Assembly (NCBI RefSeq): GCF_034676725.1
Contig: NZ_JAUCBR010000004.1
Location: forward strand, 4,368,001 to 4,432,000
Direction of reading: 5' to 3'
Source: Denitromonas sp.
GTDB lineage: Bacteria > Pseudomonadota > Gammaproteobacteria > Burkholderiales > Rhodocyclaceae
Length of the DNA stretch: 64,000 nt
The stretch's first letter is position 1. Each line of letters starts with the position of its first letter. The translations under genes and the position numbers were made by a program. Shown in pieces: positions 1 through 8,701 of this stretch. Below the pieces are notes generated by a model. It saw only the letters and a list, made by a program, of their open reading frames with translations, made no database searches and was not told the origin of the DNA.

Positions 1-1190
1 TCTGGCTGGCGCACCGCCACGGCCGGCACATCCTCGCCCACCGTGGCCAGGTCCCTCGTGCCTTTGCCGAACAGATTCCCCTGAGCGCGCACCAGAAGGC
101 CGCGGACTACACCCGCGCCCGGCTCCGCCTCGGTGCCGTCGACCTGCTGGTCAATGCGGCATGGATTCTGGCGCTCACCCTTGGCGGTGGACTGCAGTGG
201 CTGTACGGGCAGTGGACCGGGCTGGCCGATGCCGGCAGCATCGTGCAGGGCACCGCCTTCCTGGCGACACTGACCCTGCTCGGCGCCGTGATCGAACTGC
301 CGGCCACGCTGTACCGCACCTTCGTCATCGAGGCGCGCTTCGGCTTCAACAAGATGACGCCGGCGCTGTTCGTCTCGGACACCCTGAAAAGCCTTGCGCT
401 GTCCGCCCTCATCGGCCTGCCGGTGATCGCCGCCGTGCTCTGGTTGATGTCGGCCATGGGCACGCACTGGTGGTGGGCAGTGTGGCTCTTCTGGCTGGTT
501 TTCAACCTGCTGGTCCTGCTCATCTGGCCGACCTTCATCGCCCCGCTGTTCAATCGCTTCACGCCGCTCGAGGACGAGCGCGTGCGTGGGCGCGTCGATG
601 CGCTGCTGGCCCGCTGCGGGTTTCGCAGCAACGGCCTGTTCGTGATGGACGGCTCGCGCCGCTCGGCGCACGGCAACGCCTATTTCACCGGCTTCGGCAA
701 GAGCAAGCGCATCGTTTTCTTCGATACCCTGCTCAACACCCTGGAGCCGCTTGAGGTCGAGGCCGTGCTCGCCCACGAGCTGGGGCACTTCAAGCGGCGC
801 CATGTCACCAAACGGCTGGTGTTGATGGCCACCGTAATGCTGGCCCTGCTGTGGCTGCTGTCGGCCCTGATGCACGCGCCGTGGTTCTTTGCCGGTCTCG
901 GCGTCGAAGCACAGAGCACCGCCATGGCGCTGGCCCTGTTCATGATCGCCCTGCCCGTCTTCAGCTTCCCGTTCTCGCCACTGATGAGCGCATGGTCGCG
1001 CAAACACGAGTTCGAGGCCGACAGCTATGCGTCCGAGCAGTCCGACGCTGGCGCGCTGATCAGCGCGCTGGTCAAGCTCTACCGCGACAACGCCAGCACG
1101 CTGACCCCCGACCCGCTGTACTCGCGCATCTACGATTCGCACCCGCCAGCGACGATCCGCATCGCCCACCTGCAGGGAAAACCGCTTTGA
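1..1190 (+). CDS. M48-family (Ste24-type) zinc metalloprotease, 5' truncated by the window edge
   Basis: The reading frame is open from base 3 to a TGA at 1188-1190, so the start lies left of the window. The product is a membrane metalloprotease of the M48 family, which clips membrane or prenylated proteins in its known members. The zinc motif HELGH is encoded near 775-790, and the third ligand lies in KHEFEADSYA near 1003-1030. Hydrophobic segments flank the motif, as in Ste24/CAAX protease 1. rsgA starts 10 bases downstream on the same strand, so the two are probably co-transcribed. The family assignment is secure; the substrate is unknown. A start at 243 is possible on paper but would remove conserved N-terminal sequence. 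Confidence 0.9.
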   Translation, partial: WLAHRHGRHILAHRGQVPRAFAEQIPLSAHQKAADYTRARLRLGAVDLLVNAAWILALTLGGGLQWLYGQWTGLADAGSIVQGTAFLATLTLLGAVIELPATLYRTFVIEARFGFNKMTPALFVSDTLKSLALSALIGLPVIAAVLWLMSAMGTHWWWAVWLFWLVFNLLVLLIWPTFIAPLFNRFTPLEDERVRGRVDALLARCGFRSNGLFVMDGSRRSAHGNAYFTGFGKSKRIVFFDTLLNTLEPLEVEAVLAHELGHFKRRHVTKRLVLMATVMLALLWLLSALMHAPWFFAGLGVEAQSTAMALALFMIALPVFSFPFSPLMSAWSRKHEFEADSYASEQSDAGALISALVKLYRDNASTLTPDPLYSRIYDSHPPATIRIAHLQGKPL

Positions 1191-1200
1191 GCACCCCCCA

Positions 1201-2091
1201 ATGAACCACGGCACCATCGTCGCGTCCTTCGGGCGCCAGTTCGAAGTGCTCGACGCCGACGGCACACGCTGGCTGTGCGTCACCCGCGGCAAGCGCATCG
1301 ACTTCGCCTGCGGCGATCGGGTCGAGTTCAAGGCCACCAGCGACGGCCACGGCGTCATCCAGAAGGCGCAGACGCGCGACAGCCTGCTCCACCGCTCCGA
1401 CGCCTTCCGTCAGAAGCTGCTCGCGGCCAACGTGACGCAGATCCTGATTGTCGTCGCCACCGAGCCGAGCTTCAGCGACGAACTCATTTCACGCTGCCTG
1501 TGTGCCGCCGAGCACCAGCACCTCAAGGCCCGCATCCTGCTCAACAAGGCCGATGTCACCGCAGGGCTCGATGACGCCCGGCGGCGTCTGGCGATGTTCA
1601 CCGCGCTCGGCTACGACGTGATCGAACTGTCCGCGCAACAGGACGTCAGCGTCCTCAAGGCGTTGCTGGCCAACGAAACGAGCGTGCTCGTCGGGCAATC
1701 CGGCATGGGCAAGTCGACGCTGACCAACGCACTCGTGCCCGAGGCCAACGCGCCGACCCGGGAGATCTCCGAAGCCCTCGACACGGGCAAGCACACCACC
1801 ACCGCTACCCGCCTGTATGCGCTGCCCGGCGGCGGCGCGCTCATCGACAGCCCGGGGCTGCAGGCCTTCGGCCTCGCCCACCTGTCCGAAGATGACTTGC
1901 TGGCCGGTTTCCGCGAGTTCTCACCCTGTCTCGGACACTGCCGCTTCCGCAACTGCAAGCATGACACCGAGCCCGGCTGCGCCCTGCTCGCAGCGGTCGA
2001 CCGCGGCGACATCTCGGCCCGACGTTTCTCGCACTACCGCCTGCTGTCCAGCGAGATCCATCACGCCAGGAAGCTCGTTCAGGGCTACTAG
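1201..2091 (+). CDS. rsgA: Small ribosomal subunit biogenesis GTPase RsgA
   Basis: This is a 296-residue circularly permuted GTPase that acts late in 30S subunit maturation. The G motifs occur in permuted order: NKAD (G4) near residue 117, then the P-loop GQSGMGKST near residue 163, then DSPG (G3) near residue 218. An N-terminal OB-fold region (about residues 1-65) comes first. The C-terminal zinc-knuckle appears as CLGHCRFRNCKH followed by a further Cys. It follows the protease gene by 10 bases. Its transcript would originally have ended at the hairpin just downstream, which an insertion sequence has since split. Confidence 0.96.
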   Translation: MNHGTIVASFGRQFEVLDADGTRWLCVTRGKRIDFACGDRVEFKATSDGHGVIQKAQTRDSLLHRSDAFRQKLLAANVTQILIVVATEPSFSDELISRCLCAAEHQHLKARILLNKADVTAGLDDARRRLAMFTALGYDVIELSAQQDVSVLKALLANETSVLVGQSGMGKSTLTNALVPEANAPTREISEALDTGKHTTTATRLYALPGGGALIDSPGLQAFGLAHLSEDDLLAGFREFSPCLGHCRFRNCKHDTEPGCALLAAVDRGDISARRFSHYRLLSSEIHHARKLVQGY

Positions 2092-2095
2092 AACG

Positions 2096-2112
2096 AAAAA
2101 AGCCCCGCCGAA
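2096..2112. terminator. Left half of the rsgA/thiolase bidirectional terminator, split by an IS
   Basis: An A-rich run followed by AGCCCCGC (2101-2108) and CGAA (2109-2112) is the left arm and loop of a hairpin. The right copy of CGAA (5825-5828) and the right arm GCGGGGCT plus a T-run lie beyond the IS, at 5829-5841. Removing the IS and one CGAA restores a perfect 8-bp stem with a CGAA tetraloop, with A's before and T's after. That is a bidirectional intrinsic terminator for the convergent genes rsgA and the thiolase. Confidence 0.85.
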
Positions 2113-2151
2113 CAGACTGTGTAAAAACGCGGTCTAGCGTCTCGGTGGTAA

Positions 2152-2180
2152 AAAACGCCTCGCGCAAGCGGGGCGTTTTC
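2152..2180. terminator. Hairpin terminator inside the left end of the IS1182-like element
   Basis: AAAACGCCTCGC pairs with GCGGGGCGTTTT (one G-T wobble) around a GCAA loop, giving a 12-bp stem. There are A's on one side and T's on the other, so it should work in both directions. It would end the IS transposase transcript (minus strand) and block rsgA read-through, in effect replacing the native terminator that the IS split. Confidence 0.7.
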
Positions 2181-2210
2181 TATTCTGGCGTGAGATAGAA
2201 ATTGCCCCGC

Positions 2211-2611
2211 TCACGCGGTGGCAAGCACCTCGATGATTCGGCCATTTCCTAGGATGTTGCTCACTCGGCGGAAGTTGTAAGCCAGTACCGCCAATGCCAT
2301 TTCTGCACGCGCGCCGCTGGCGCCTCGCAACAGCAAGCGCCCGTTGCCAAGGATGTGTGTCTTGAGCGTTCCGAAGGGGTGCTCAACGAGCGAACGGCGC
2401 TCGCGCATCTTGTTCGGGTCGGCTTCCAGCCGGGCGCGGGCTGATTCAAGTGCCGCTTCATGGTTGTGGCGGCTCACATGCCGGTATTTGGCGTTGGTGC
2501 ATTGGCGCTTCAATGGGCAAGCGCCGCAGACCGTGGCGGCATAGATCACTTCCCTGCGCTTGTGCATCGCCTGCTTGCGGGCAAGAAACTGTCCGGCCGG
2601 GCAGTGATAGC
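2211..2611 (-). pseudogene. C-terminal fragment of the IS1182-like transposase
   Basis: This minus-strand fragment encodes the last ~132 residues of the transposase, including a Cys-rich stretch (ATVCGACPLKRQC) and the typical ending around LVEHPFGTLK and LAYNFRRVSN. The TGA is at 2211-2213. The fragment is separated from its N-terminal part (4707-5762) by the IS21-like insertion. Joining the two across one ATAGC copy restores a continuous 483-codon frame that reads FDAQRDGYHCPAGQF at the junction. Confidence 0.88.
2607..2611. repeat. Left copy of the 5-bp target duplication (ATAGC) of the IS21-like element
   Basis: ATAGC directly precedes the element end TGTCA and is repeated at 4707-4711 after the right end. 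This marks the exact insertion point within the outer transposase gene. Confidence 0.85.
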
Positions 2612-2696
2612 TGTCACTGCCGGATGTAATTTGATACGGGTTGCCGATTGAAAGTTGATACACCGAGTTGAGAAGATCGGGCCATTTGGAGCCCGG

Positions 2697-3785
2697 GTGA
2701 TCACAGACGAGGTGTATGTGGAAATCGAACTGTTGAGGCGTCACGGGCTGAGCCTTCGGCGCATTGCTGCGGAGGTGGGATGTGCGGTGAACACGGTGCG
2801 GGCGCACCTGGCATCGCCGGCTCTGCCACGCTACGAGCGCAAGGTCAGGCGGGTAACGAAGCTGGCGCCCTTCGAGGCGTACTTGCGTGAGCGCCAGGCG
2901 GCGGCGCACCCGCACTGGATCCCTGCGACGGTCCTGATGCGCGAGATCGTGGCGCAGGGCTATCAGGGCGGCGCCAGCCAGTTGCGCGCGTTCATGCACA
3001 CGCTCAAGCCGGCGCAGCCACAAGAGCCGGTGGTGCGCTTCGAGACGGCGCCGGGCCACCAGATGCAGGTCGACTGGGTGGAGTTTCGTAAGGGTGCACA
3101 ACCGCTGTACGCGTTCTGCGCCACGCTCGGCTACAGCCGCATGAGCTACGTCGAGTTTGTCGCCGACATGAAGGTGAGCACGCTGATCGGCTGCCACGAG
3201 CGCAGCTTCGCCGCGTTCGGAGGCGTGGTGCGCCAGGTGCTGTACGACAACATGAAGACGGTCGTGCTCGAACGCGATGTCCAGGGCGAAGGCGCACACC
3301 GCTTTCACGCCGGCTTTCTCGACTACGCCCGTCACGCCGGGTTCGTGATCAAGCTGTGCCGCCCCTACCGGGCGCGCACCAAGGGTAAGGTCGAGCGCTT
3401 CAACGGCTATCTGCGCCGCTCGTTCTATGTGCCTTTGGTTGCACAGTTCAAGCAGGCCGGCCTGGTGCTCGACGCCGCCACGGCCACGGTGCAGGTGCGC
3501 CGCTGGCTCGACGAGGTCGCCAACGTGCGCGTGCATGGCACCACTGGCGAGCCCCCGCTGACCCGGCTGGCCGCTGAACGGGCCGCGCTGCAGCCCTTGG
3601 CGCCGCCGTGGCGCGGCGACATCGAGGGCGCCCGGCCGCAGGCTGCAGCAGCGCAACAGGAGGCGCCCACGCGCCCGCCCGGCGTGCGTGCGCACCTCGA
3701 AACGGCACAACCCGCCCAGCATCCGCTGGCCATCTATGACCAGTTGCTACAGACGCTGCAGCGTTCGCAGGAGATCGGCGCATGA
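2697..3785 (+). CDS. istA: IS21-family transposase IstA
   Basis: IstA is the DDE transposase that cuts and joins the ends of IS21 elements. The ~362-residue product has an N-terminal helix-turn-helix (about residues 8-40) and an rve-type catalytic core. The core includes HQMQVDWVEF near residue 120 and a Glu in the KGKVERFNGY segment. I chose the GTG at 2697 because a GGAG lies 5 bases upstream and the product then begins VITDEVYVEIE, the usual IstA start. The in-frame TTG at 2655 lies inside the left terminal repeat. The stop overlaps the istB start. Confidence 0.93.
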   Translation: MITDEVYVEIELLRRHGLSLRRIAAEVGCAVNTVRAHLASPALPRYERKVRRVTKLAPFEAYLRERQAAAHPHWIPATVLMREIVAQGYQGGASQLRAFMHTLKPAQPQEPVVRFETAPGHQMQVDWVEFRKGAQPLYAFCATLGYSRMSYVEFVADMKVSTLIGCHERSFAAFGGVVRQVLYDNMKTVVLERDVQGEGAHRFHAGFLDYARHAGFVIKLCRPYRARTKGKVERFNGYLRRSFYVPLVAQFKQAGLVLDAATATVQVRRWLDEVANVRVHGTTGEPPLTRLAAERAALQPLAPPWRGDIEGARPQAAAAQQEAPTRPPGVRAHLETAQPAQHPLAIYDQLLQTLQRSQEIGA

Positions 3786-4561
3786 ACCTGCAATACGAAC
3801 GGATCCAGACGCTGTGTCAGACCTTGAGCCTGCCGCTGACCGCCCAGGGCTATGCCGCAGCGGCGCAGCAGGCAGCCACCGACCAACTGGGCTACAGCGA
3901 CTTCCTCGAACAATTGCTCCGCGCCGAGGCGGCCGGACGGCACAGCCGTAAGCAGAGCATGCTCACCCGCCTGGCCGGCTTCCCCGCGATCAAGACGCTG
4001 GAGGACTTCGATTATGGCTTTGCCAGCGGCCTCAAGCGCAGCCAGCTTGAAGAGTTGGCCAGCCTCGCCTTCGTCGAGCGTGCCGAAAACGTCGTACTGG
4101 TGGGCCCCAGCGGCGTGGGCAAGACCCATCTGGCCATCGCGCTGGGCTACCGCGCCACGCAGGCGGGCATCAAGACGCGCTTCACCACCGCCGCCGATCT
4201 GCTGCTGACGCTGGTGCTGGCGCACGAGCGCAACCAGCTCAAGAGCATGATGCAGCGCTCGATCAACGCCTACCGGCTGCTGATCGTCGATGAGATCGGC
4301 TACCTGCCGATGACGCGCGAGCAGGCCAACCTATTCTTCCAGGTGATTGCGGCGCGCTACGAGCGCGGCAGCCTGATCGTGACCAGCAACCTGTCGTTCG
4401 GGCAGTGGGACAGCACCTTCGCCCAGGACGCCACGCTCACGGCGGCGCTGCTTGATCGGCTGCTGCATCACGCGCACATCGTGCCGATCAGCGGCGAGAG
4501 CTACCGGCTCAAGCACCAGCGCAAGGCCGGGATGGTACAGCCGCTCGCCGCTGCCGGCTGA
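3782..4561 (+). CDS. istB: IS21-family helper ATPase IstB
   Basis: IstB is an AAA+ ATPase related to DnaC that helps IstA choose and remodel target DNA. The 259-residue product has Walker A (GPSGVGKTHLA, near residue 108) and Walker B (LLIVDEIGY, near residue 168), with an N-terminal helical domain. Its ATG overlaps the istA TGA by four bases, which suggests translational coupling. The frame is complete and shows no damage. Confidence 0.95.
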   Translation: MNLQYERIQTLCQTLSLPLTAQGYAAAAQQAATDQLGYSDFLEQLLRAEAAGRHSRKQSMLTRLAGFPAIKTLEDFDYGFASGLKRSQLEELASLAFVERAENVVLVGPSGVGKTHLAIALGYRATQAGIKTRFTTAADLLLTLVLAHERNQLKSMMQRSINAYRLLIVDEIGYLPMTREQANLFFQVIAARYERGSLIVTSNLSFGQWDSTFAQDATLTAALLDRLLHHAHIVPISGESYRLKHQRKAGMVQPLAAAG

Positions 4562-4568
4562 GGGCCGC

Positions 4569-4625
4569 GCGACGCTGCCCCCCTGCGCTCGGGCCTTCGG
4601 CCCTCCCTTCGGGGCGCAGCGTCGC
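4569..4625. repeat. Long hairpin downstream of istB, inside the IS21-like element
   Basis: GCGACGCTGC (4569-4578) is the exact complement of GCAGCGTCGC (4616-4625). A smaller GGGCC-TTC-GGCCC hairpin lies inside. There is no T-run, so it may be an RNA-stabilising or weak terminator structure at the end of the istAB transcript. Confidence 0.55.
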
Positions 4626-4706
4626 ACATGTCAATGAGATAGGGGTGTATCAGTTTTAAATCGGCAACCGCCGGAAAAGCGTGTCAGTTTTAAATCGGCA
4701 TTGACA

Positions 4707-4711
4707 ATAGC
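4707..4711. repeat. Right copy of the ATAGC target duplication
   Basis: This matches 2607-2611 and immediately follows the right end of the IS21-like element. Confidence 0.85.
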
Positions 4712-5762
4712 CGTCGCGCTGCGCATCGAAGACGAATTGATCCTTCTGGAACAGGGCACCGTCCCCCTGGTTGTTGATCGCGCGATTCGGAGGTACGAAG
4801 GCCGCAATGCCCGAGCGCTCGCACGCGTCGAGTTGTGCGCCATTGGAGTAGCCGGCATCGGCCACAACCGTCAGCTCAGCTTGCCCGAGTACCGTCTGGG
4901 CAGCCTTGGCCATTGGCTCGAGTTGGCGGTTATCGCTCGCCTCGTCCGTCACCTCGTGATGAATGATCAGCCCGTGCTCGCCATCGACCGCGCTTTGCAC
5001 GTTCCAGGCCACACGCGAGGGGCCCTGCGCCGTCTTCATCAGGCGCGCTTCCGGTTCGCCCTGCACGTGGTGGGCCACATCCATCTCTTCCATCAGCGCG
5101 TGCGCACTGATCACGTTGTCGCGCTGGTGCTTGAGGCGCGCGATCGTTGTGCTCAACTGCGCTTGATCGGGGACAGCTTCATCGCCTTCCGAACGATCCG
5201 CCGCATCCAGTTCGACCAGATACTGCGCGATGCGCGCATCAATCCGTTCGCGCTCCCGCGCCAGCTTCGCCTTGCTGATCACCTTGCGCTTGCTGGCCAC
5301 CGCACCGAATTTTGAGCCGTCGATGGCTACCAGCTGGCCAGTGACCAGTGATTGCTCGCGGCAGAACCCCACAAACGCGCGACAGGCCAGCACCAGGGCC
5401 TGGCCATTCTCGCGACGGAAGTTGGCGATGGTCTTGAAGTCGGGGCGCAACTGGCGCAGCAGCCACAGCAACTCGATATTGCGCTGGGCTTCGCGCTCGA
5501 GCTTGCGCGAGGAGCGCACCTGATTGAGGTAGCCATACAGGTACAGCTTGAGCAGATCGGCCGGATCATAGGGCGGGCGCCCGGTGTGCTTGGGCTGAGC
5601 CCGGGCAAAGCCCAGCCGCCCGACCTCAACGCGATCGACCCATAGGTCGATGACGCGCACCAGATGATCGTCTCCGATCAACTCATCGAGCGACACAGGA
5701 AACAAGCTGCCCTGCGTTCGTGATTCGCCTTGAACGAAACCCATAAAAGCAATGCCCGCCAT
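4707..5762 (-). pseudogene. N-terminal fragment of the IS1182-like transposase
   Basis: This minus-strand segment encodes about 350 residues of an IS1182-type DDE transposase. Recognisable parts are QGSLFPVSLDELI near the start, the first catalytic Asp in VAIDGSKFGAV and the second in VVADAGYSNG. The first ATG is at 5762, but MGFVQGES six codons further in is the more usual family start. The frame now runs into IS21 sequence and stops, so the C-terminal part is missing (see 2211-2611). Confidence 0.9.
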
Positions 5763-5824
5763 CTTTCGATGACGGGCATTGTGTCAACTTCCAACCCCCG
5801 CGTCAGGGGTTTTTACACAGTCTG

Positions 5825-5841
5825 CGAAGCGGGGCTTTTTC
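5825..5841. terminator. Right half of the split rsgA/thiolase terminator
   Basis: CGAA (5825-5828, second copy of the target duplication) is followed by GCGGGGCT and a T-run. It pairs with the left half at 2096-2112 once the IS is removed. As it stands, neither half can form the original hairpin on its own. Confidence 0.85.
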
Positions 5842-5858
5842 TTGCCGGATCGAACCGA

Positions 5859-7040
5859 TTACATGCGTTCGAAGACAGCCGCGATACCCTGGCCGCCACC
5901 GATACACATGGTCACCAGCGCATAACGGCCACCGGTGCGATGCAGTTCGTAGATCGCCTTGGTGGCGATGAAGGCACCCGAGCAGCCCACCGGGTGACCC
6001 AGTGCAATGGCACCACCGTTGGGGTTGGTCTTGGCCATGTCGAGCTCGAGGCCTTTGGCCACGGCGATGGCCTGGGCTGCGAAGGCTTCGTTGGACTCGA
6101 TCACGTCCATCTGGTCGATGGTCAGGCCAGCGCGCTGCAGCGCGATCTTGGACGACGGGATCGGGCCTTCGCCCATGATGTGGTTGGGCACACCGGCGAG
6201 CGCGTAGGACACCAGGCGCGCCATCGGCTTGTGACCGGCCTTGGCCGCGGCATTGGCTTCGGCCAGCACCATGAAGGCGGCGCCGTCGTTGATGCCCGAC
6301 GCGTTGCCGGCCGTCACCGTACCGTCCTTCTTGAAGGCCGGGCGCATGGCAGCGAGCTTTTCCATGGTCGTGGCACGCGGATGCTCGTCGGTGTCGAACA
6401 CCGTCTCGCCTTTACGGCTCTTCAGCGTGATCGGCACGATCTGCGACTTGAAGCGGCCTTCGGCGATGGCCTTGGCTGCGCGGTTCTGCGACTCCAGTGC
6501 CAGCGCGTCCTGCTCTTCGCGGCTGATGCCCCACTTCTCGGCCAGGTTCTCGGCCGTGATACCCATATGGCCGGCGCCGAACGGGTCGGTCAGTACGGCC
6601 ACCATGGCGTCGACCAGCGTCGTGTCGCCCATGCGGGCACCGGTACGCATGGCCGGCGACAGGTAGGCGCCGCGCGACATCACTTCAACACCACCACCGA
6701 CGCCGAAATCGCAGTCGCCCAGCATGATCGCCTGGGACGTGGTGACGATACCCTGGAGACCGGACGAGCACAGGCGGTTGACCGCCATCGCCACCGACTC
6801 CATCGGCAGACCGGCCTGGATCGAGGCCAGACGCGCGACATAGGCATAACGGGATTCGGTCGGAATGCAGTTGCCCACGGTCACATAATTGATCTGCTGG
6901 GGATCGACGCCGGCACGGCCGACGGCTTCCTTCATCACCAGCCCGGCCAGGTCTGCCGGCTCCATGCCGCTGAGCGAGCCGCCGAAACCGCCGATGGCGG
7001 AACGGACCGCGCTCAGGACAACAACTTCACGATTTGCCAT
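5859..7040 (-). CDS. Acetyl-CoA acetyltransferase / beta-ketothiolase (BktB-like)
   Basis: The 393-residue enzyme condenses or cleaves acyl-CoA units, which feeds polyhydroxyalkanoate synthesis or beta-oxidation. The active-site nucleophile Cys is in VNRLCSSGLQ (near residue 88). NEAFA, GHPVGCSGA and the second catalytic Cys in MCIGGGQG follow near the C-terminus. The ending GRYALVTMCIGGGQG resembles BktB of Cupriavidus. The ATG at 7038-7040 is preceded by GGAGGG; an upstream TTG at 7055 is unlikely. It lies 21 bases after the CobD/CbiB-like gene on the same strand. Confidence 0.93.
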   Translation of the reverse strand: MANREVVVLSAVRSAIGGFGGSLSGMEPADLAGLVMKEAVGRAGVDPQQINYVTVGNCIPTESRYAYVARLASIQAGLPMESVAMAVNRLCSSGLQGIVTTSQAIMLGDCDFGVGGGVEVMSRGAYLSPAMRTGARMGDTTLVDAMVAVLTDPFGAGHMGITAENLAEKWGISREEQDALALESQNRAAKAIAEGRFKSQIVPITLKSRKGETVFDTDEHPRATTMEKLAAMRPAFKKDGTVTAGNASGINDGAAFMVLAEANAAAKAGHKPMARLVSYALAGVPNHIMGEGPIPSSKIALQRAGLTIDQMDVIESNEAFAAQAIAVAKGLELDMAKTNPNGGAIALGHPVGCSGAFIATKAIYELHRTGGRYALVTMCIGGGQGIAAVFERM

Positions 7041-7061
7041 GTTTACTCCCTCCAAGAAAAC

Positions 7062-7991
7062 TCAAGGTGCTACCCACACGACCAGGCTGACCAAGGCCAG
7101 CATGAGCAGGCACATGAGCAAGGCACGCCATAGTAATCCGATCGCACCCTGCATGGATTCAACGCGGACGTCTTCGCCGGCGCCCAGTTCAGGTCGCTCG
7201 ACCAGCGTCCCGGACTGCTGGATGGGCATCCCCAACCGCAGGCCAAGCGCACCGCCCCCGCTTGCCAACACTATACCCGAACTCGGTTCGGGCCATTGCG
7301 CCGCCTGGGTACGCCAGCACAGTATCGCATCCTCGAAGTTGCCGACGATGGCAAACGAGGCGCCGGTCAGGCGCGCGGGCACCCAGTCCAGCACGCTGAA
7401 CGCCCGGCGGGAAAAGCGATCGAGCACCACCTGTTCCCCCCCGCCGCCGGCGCGATGCCAGCGCCGCACCAGGAAATCGGCCAGCCGGTAGGCCACGGCA
7501 CCGGCCGGACCCGGCAGCACCACGAACCAGAAGATCACCCCGAACACATTGCGATGTGCCGCAAGCAAGGCCTCTTCGACGGCCAGGCGCGCAACATCGC
7601 TGTCGCTGGATTCGGGATAGCTTTCGCCCCGCCATTGCTCGAGCAGATGGCGCGCACGGTTGAGCTCGCCCATGCCCAGGGCAAGGTGGATGTCGGTGAA
7701 GTAATGACTTTCGTGGCGGAAGCCGAGCGTCAGATACAGCACCAGCAGATTGAACGCCACCGCCAGCACCGGATGCACCGACCCCAGCACCGCATGCGCG
7801 AGCAGCGCGGCGAGTGTTGCCAGGCCGACAAAGGCACACCAGAAGAAGACCGCACTGCCGGCCCTGCCGGCAAAGGTGCGCCGTGCGCAGCCATCGGCCA
7901 CCCGGTTGAGCGGTGCGTGAATCCAGCGCTCGACCGACAAGGGCCGAACCTGTTCAATCAACAGCGCCAGTACGATTGCGAGGAGTTTCAT
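7062..7991 (-). CDS. CobD/CbiB-family (AmpE-like) membrane protein
   Basis: This 309-residue protein starts with a hydrophobic segment (MKLLAIVLALLIEQVRPL), has further membrane segments near residues 45-95 and 150-170, and ends in a C-terminal one. CbiB/CobD members make adenosylcobinamide phosphate, but many short proteobacterial relatives lie outside cobalamin operons. No other cobalamin gene is visible here, so an actual role in B12 synthesis is doubtful. It is followed at once by the thiolase gene. Confidence 0.72.
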   Translation of the reverse strand: MKLLAIVLALLIEQVRPLSVERWIHAPLNRVADGCARRTFAGRAGSAVFFWCAFVGLATLAALLAHAVLGSVHPVLAVAFNLLVLYLTLGFRHESHYFTDIHLALGMGELNRARHLLEQWRGESYPESSDSDVARLAVEEALLAAHRNVFGVIFWFVVLPGPAGAVAYRLADFLVRRWHRAGGGGEQVVLDRFSRRAFSVLDWVPARLTGASFAIVGNFEDAILCWRTQAAQWPEPSSGIVLASGGGALGLRLGMPIQQSGTLVERPELGAGEDVRVESMQGAIGLLWRALLMCLLMLALVSLVVWVAP

Positions 7992-8087
7992 TCAGGCCGG
8001 AAAGATGGGGTCGGGACGGACGGGAATCGCTGAGGAACATACCATAAGTCGGCCCGAATCCAGAGGGTCGCACCGGGCCGAAAACAG

Positions 8088-8696
8088 CTAGCGCGGCTCG
8101 CCGAGGAACCGCGACAGCATCACCAGCATGCCGGCCGTCGCACCCCAGATATGATAGTGCTGCCAGGGCATGGCGTAGTACGTCCGCTCCCGGCCATCGA
8201 TCAGCAGCCGCTCCTGGCGACGGTTCGCCGGATCGATCAGGAAGCCGAGCGGCACTTCGAAGATTTCGGCCACTTCGAAGGTGTCCGGCACCAGGTCGAA
8301 GGGCGGCTGCACCAGGCCGACCACCGGGGTCACGCGAAACCCCGTGCCGGTGTGATAGTCGGCCAGCGCACCGAGCAATTCCACACGCTCGGGGTGAAGG
8401 CCGATTTCCTCGTGCGTCTCGCGCAGCGCCGTCATCTCCGGGCTCAGATCGCCGGCTTCGACGCGTCCGCCGGGGAAGCTCACCTGGCCGGGGTGGTGGT
8501 GCAGATGATCGGTACGCCGGGTGAGCAACACGGTGAGGCCGTCGCTGCGCTCCACCAAGGGCACCAGCACCGCCGCCGGACGCAAGCGCGCTGGCGCGGC
8601 ATCATCGCGCATCACCGCCGGCCGCGGCGCCTCGGCGAAGCGCTGGCGCAGCGCTGGCGCGGTCAGCCGATGGTCGGGAAGTGTTCCGGGTTGCAT
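8088..8696 (-). CDS. NUDIX hydrolase, NudL/CoA-pyrophosphatase type
   Basis: The 202-residue protein carries a full Nudix box (GGRVEAGDLSPEM, then ALRETHEEIGL; near residues 76-98). Just before it comes LLTRRTDHLHHHPGQVSFPG, the signature of CoA-cleaving Nudix enzymes, which hydrolyse CoA or oxidised CoA to phosphopantetheine and 3',5'-ADP. The start ATG is 8 bases beyond the stop of the frameshifted protease gene, so the two appear to be an operon. Substrate assignment is by family only. Confidence 0.9.
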   Translation of the reverse strand: MQPGTLPDHRLTAPALRQRFAEAPRPAVMRDDAAPARLRPAAVLVPLVERSDGLTVLLTRRTDHLHHHPGQVSFPGGRVEAGDLSPEMTALRETHEEIGLHPERVELLGALADYHTGTGFRVTPVVGLVQPPFDLVPDTFEVAEIFEVPLGFLIDPANRRQERLLIDGRERTYYAMPWQHYHIWGATAGMLVMLSRFLGEPR

Positions 8697-8701
8697 CGCA
8701 A

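Larger units (their letters stand above)
2612..4706 (+). mobile_element. IS21-family insertion sequence (2,095 bp)
   Basis: The element begins TGTCACTGCCG at 2612 and ends CGGCATTGACA at 4706, imperfect inverted ends starting TG and ending CA. It is flanked by ATAGC duplications. Each end carries two related internal repeats resembling TGCCGATTTAAAACTGA: two on the left (about 2618-2665) and two on the right (about 4650-4701). Such multiple terminal repeats are typical of IS21 elements. It carries istA and istB, both apparently intact, so it could be active. Confidence 0.93.
2113..5824 (-). mobile_element. IS1182-like insertion sequence, itself interrupted by an IS21-like element
   Basis: The element is bounded by 16-bp terminal inverted repeats: CAGACTGTGTAAAAAC at 2113-2128 and its complement at 5809-5824. 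A 4-bp target duplication CGAA flanks it (2109-2112 and 5825-5828). Without the inner element it is about 1.6 kb, the usual size for IS1182-type elements, and it carries one transposase gene on the minus strand. The transposase is split by the inner IS, so this copy cannot supply its own full-length enzyme. The ends and duplication are read directly; the family name is from protein similarity. Confidence 0.9.

Noticed and set aside
2211..3722. Long minus-strand frame continuing from the transposase fragment into istA antisense
   Set aside because: Only the first ~400 bases are transposase; the rest is antisense to istA and joined by chance after the insertion.
5730..7133. Long open frame on plus, antisense to the thiolase gene
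   Set aside because: High-GC shadow of a well-conserved gene; no family similarity.
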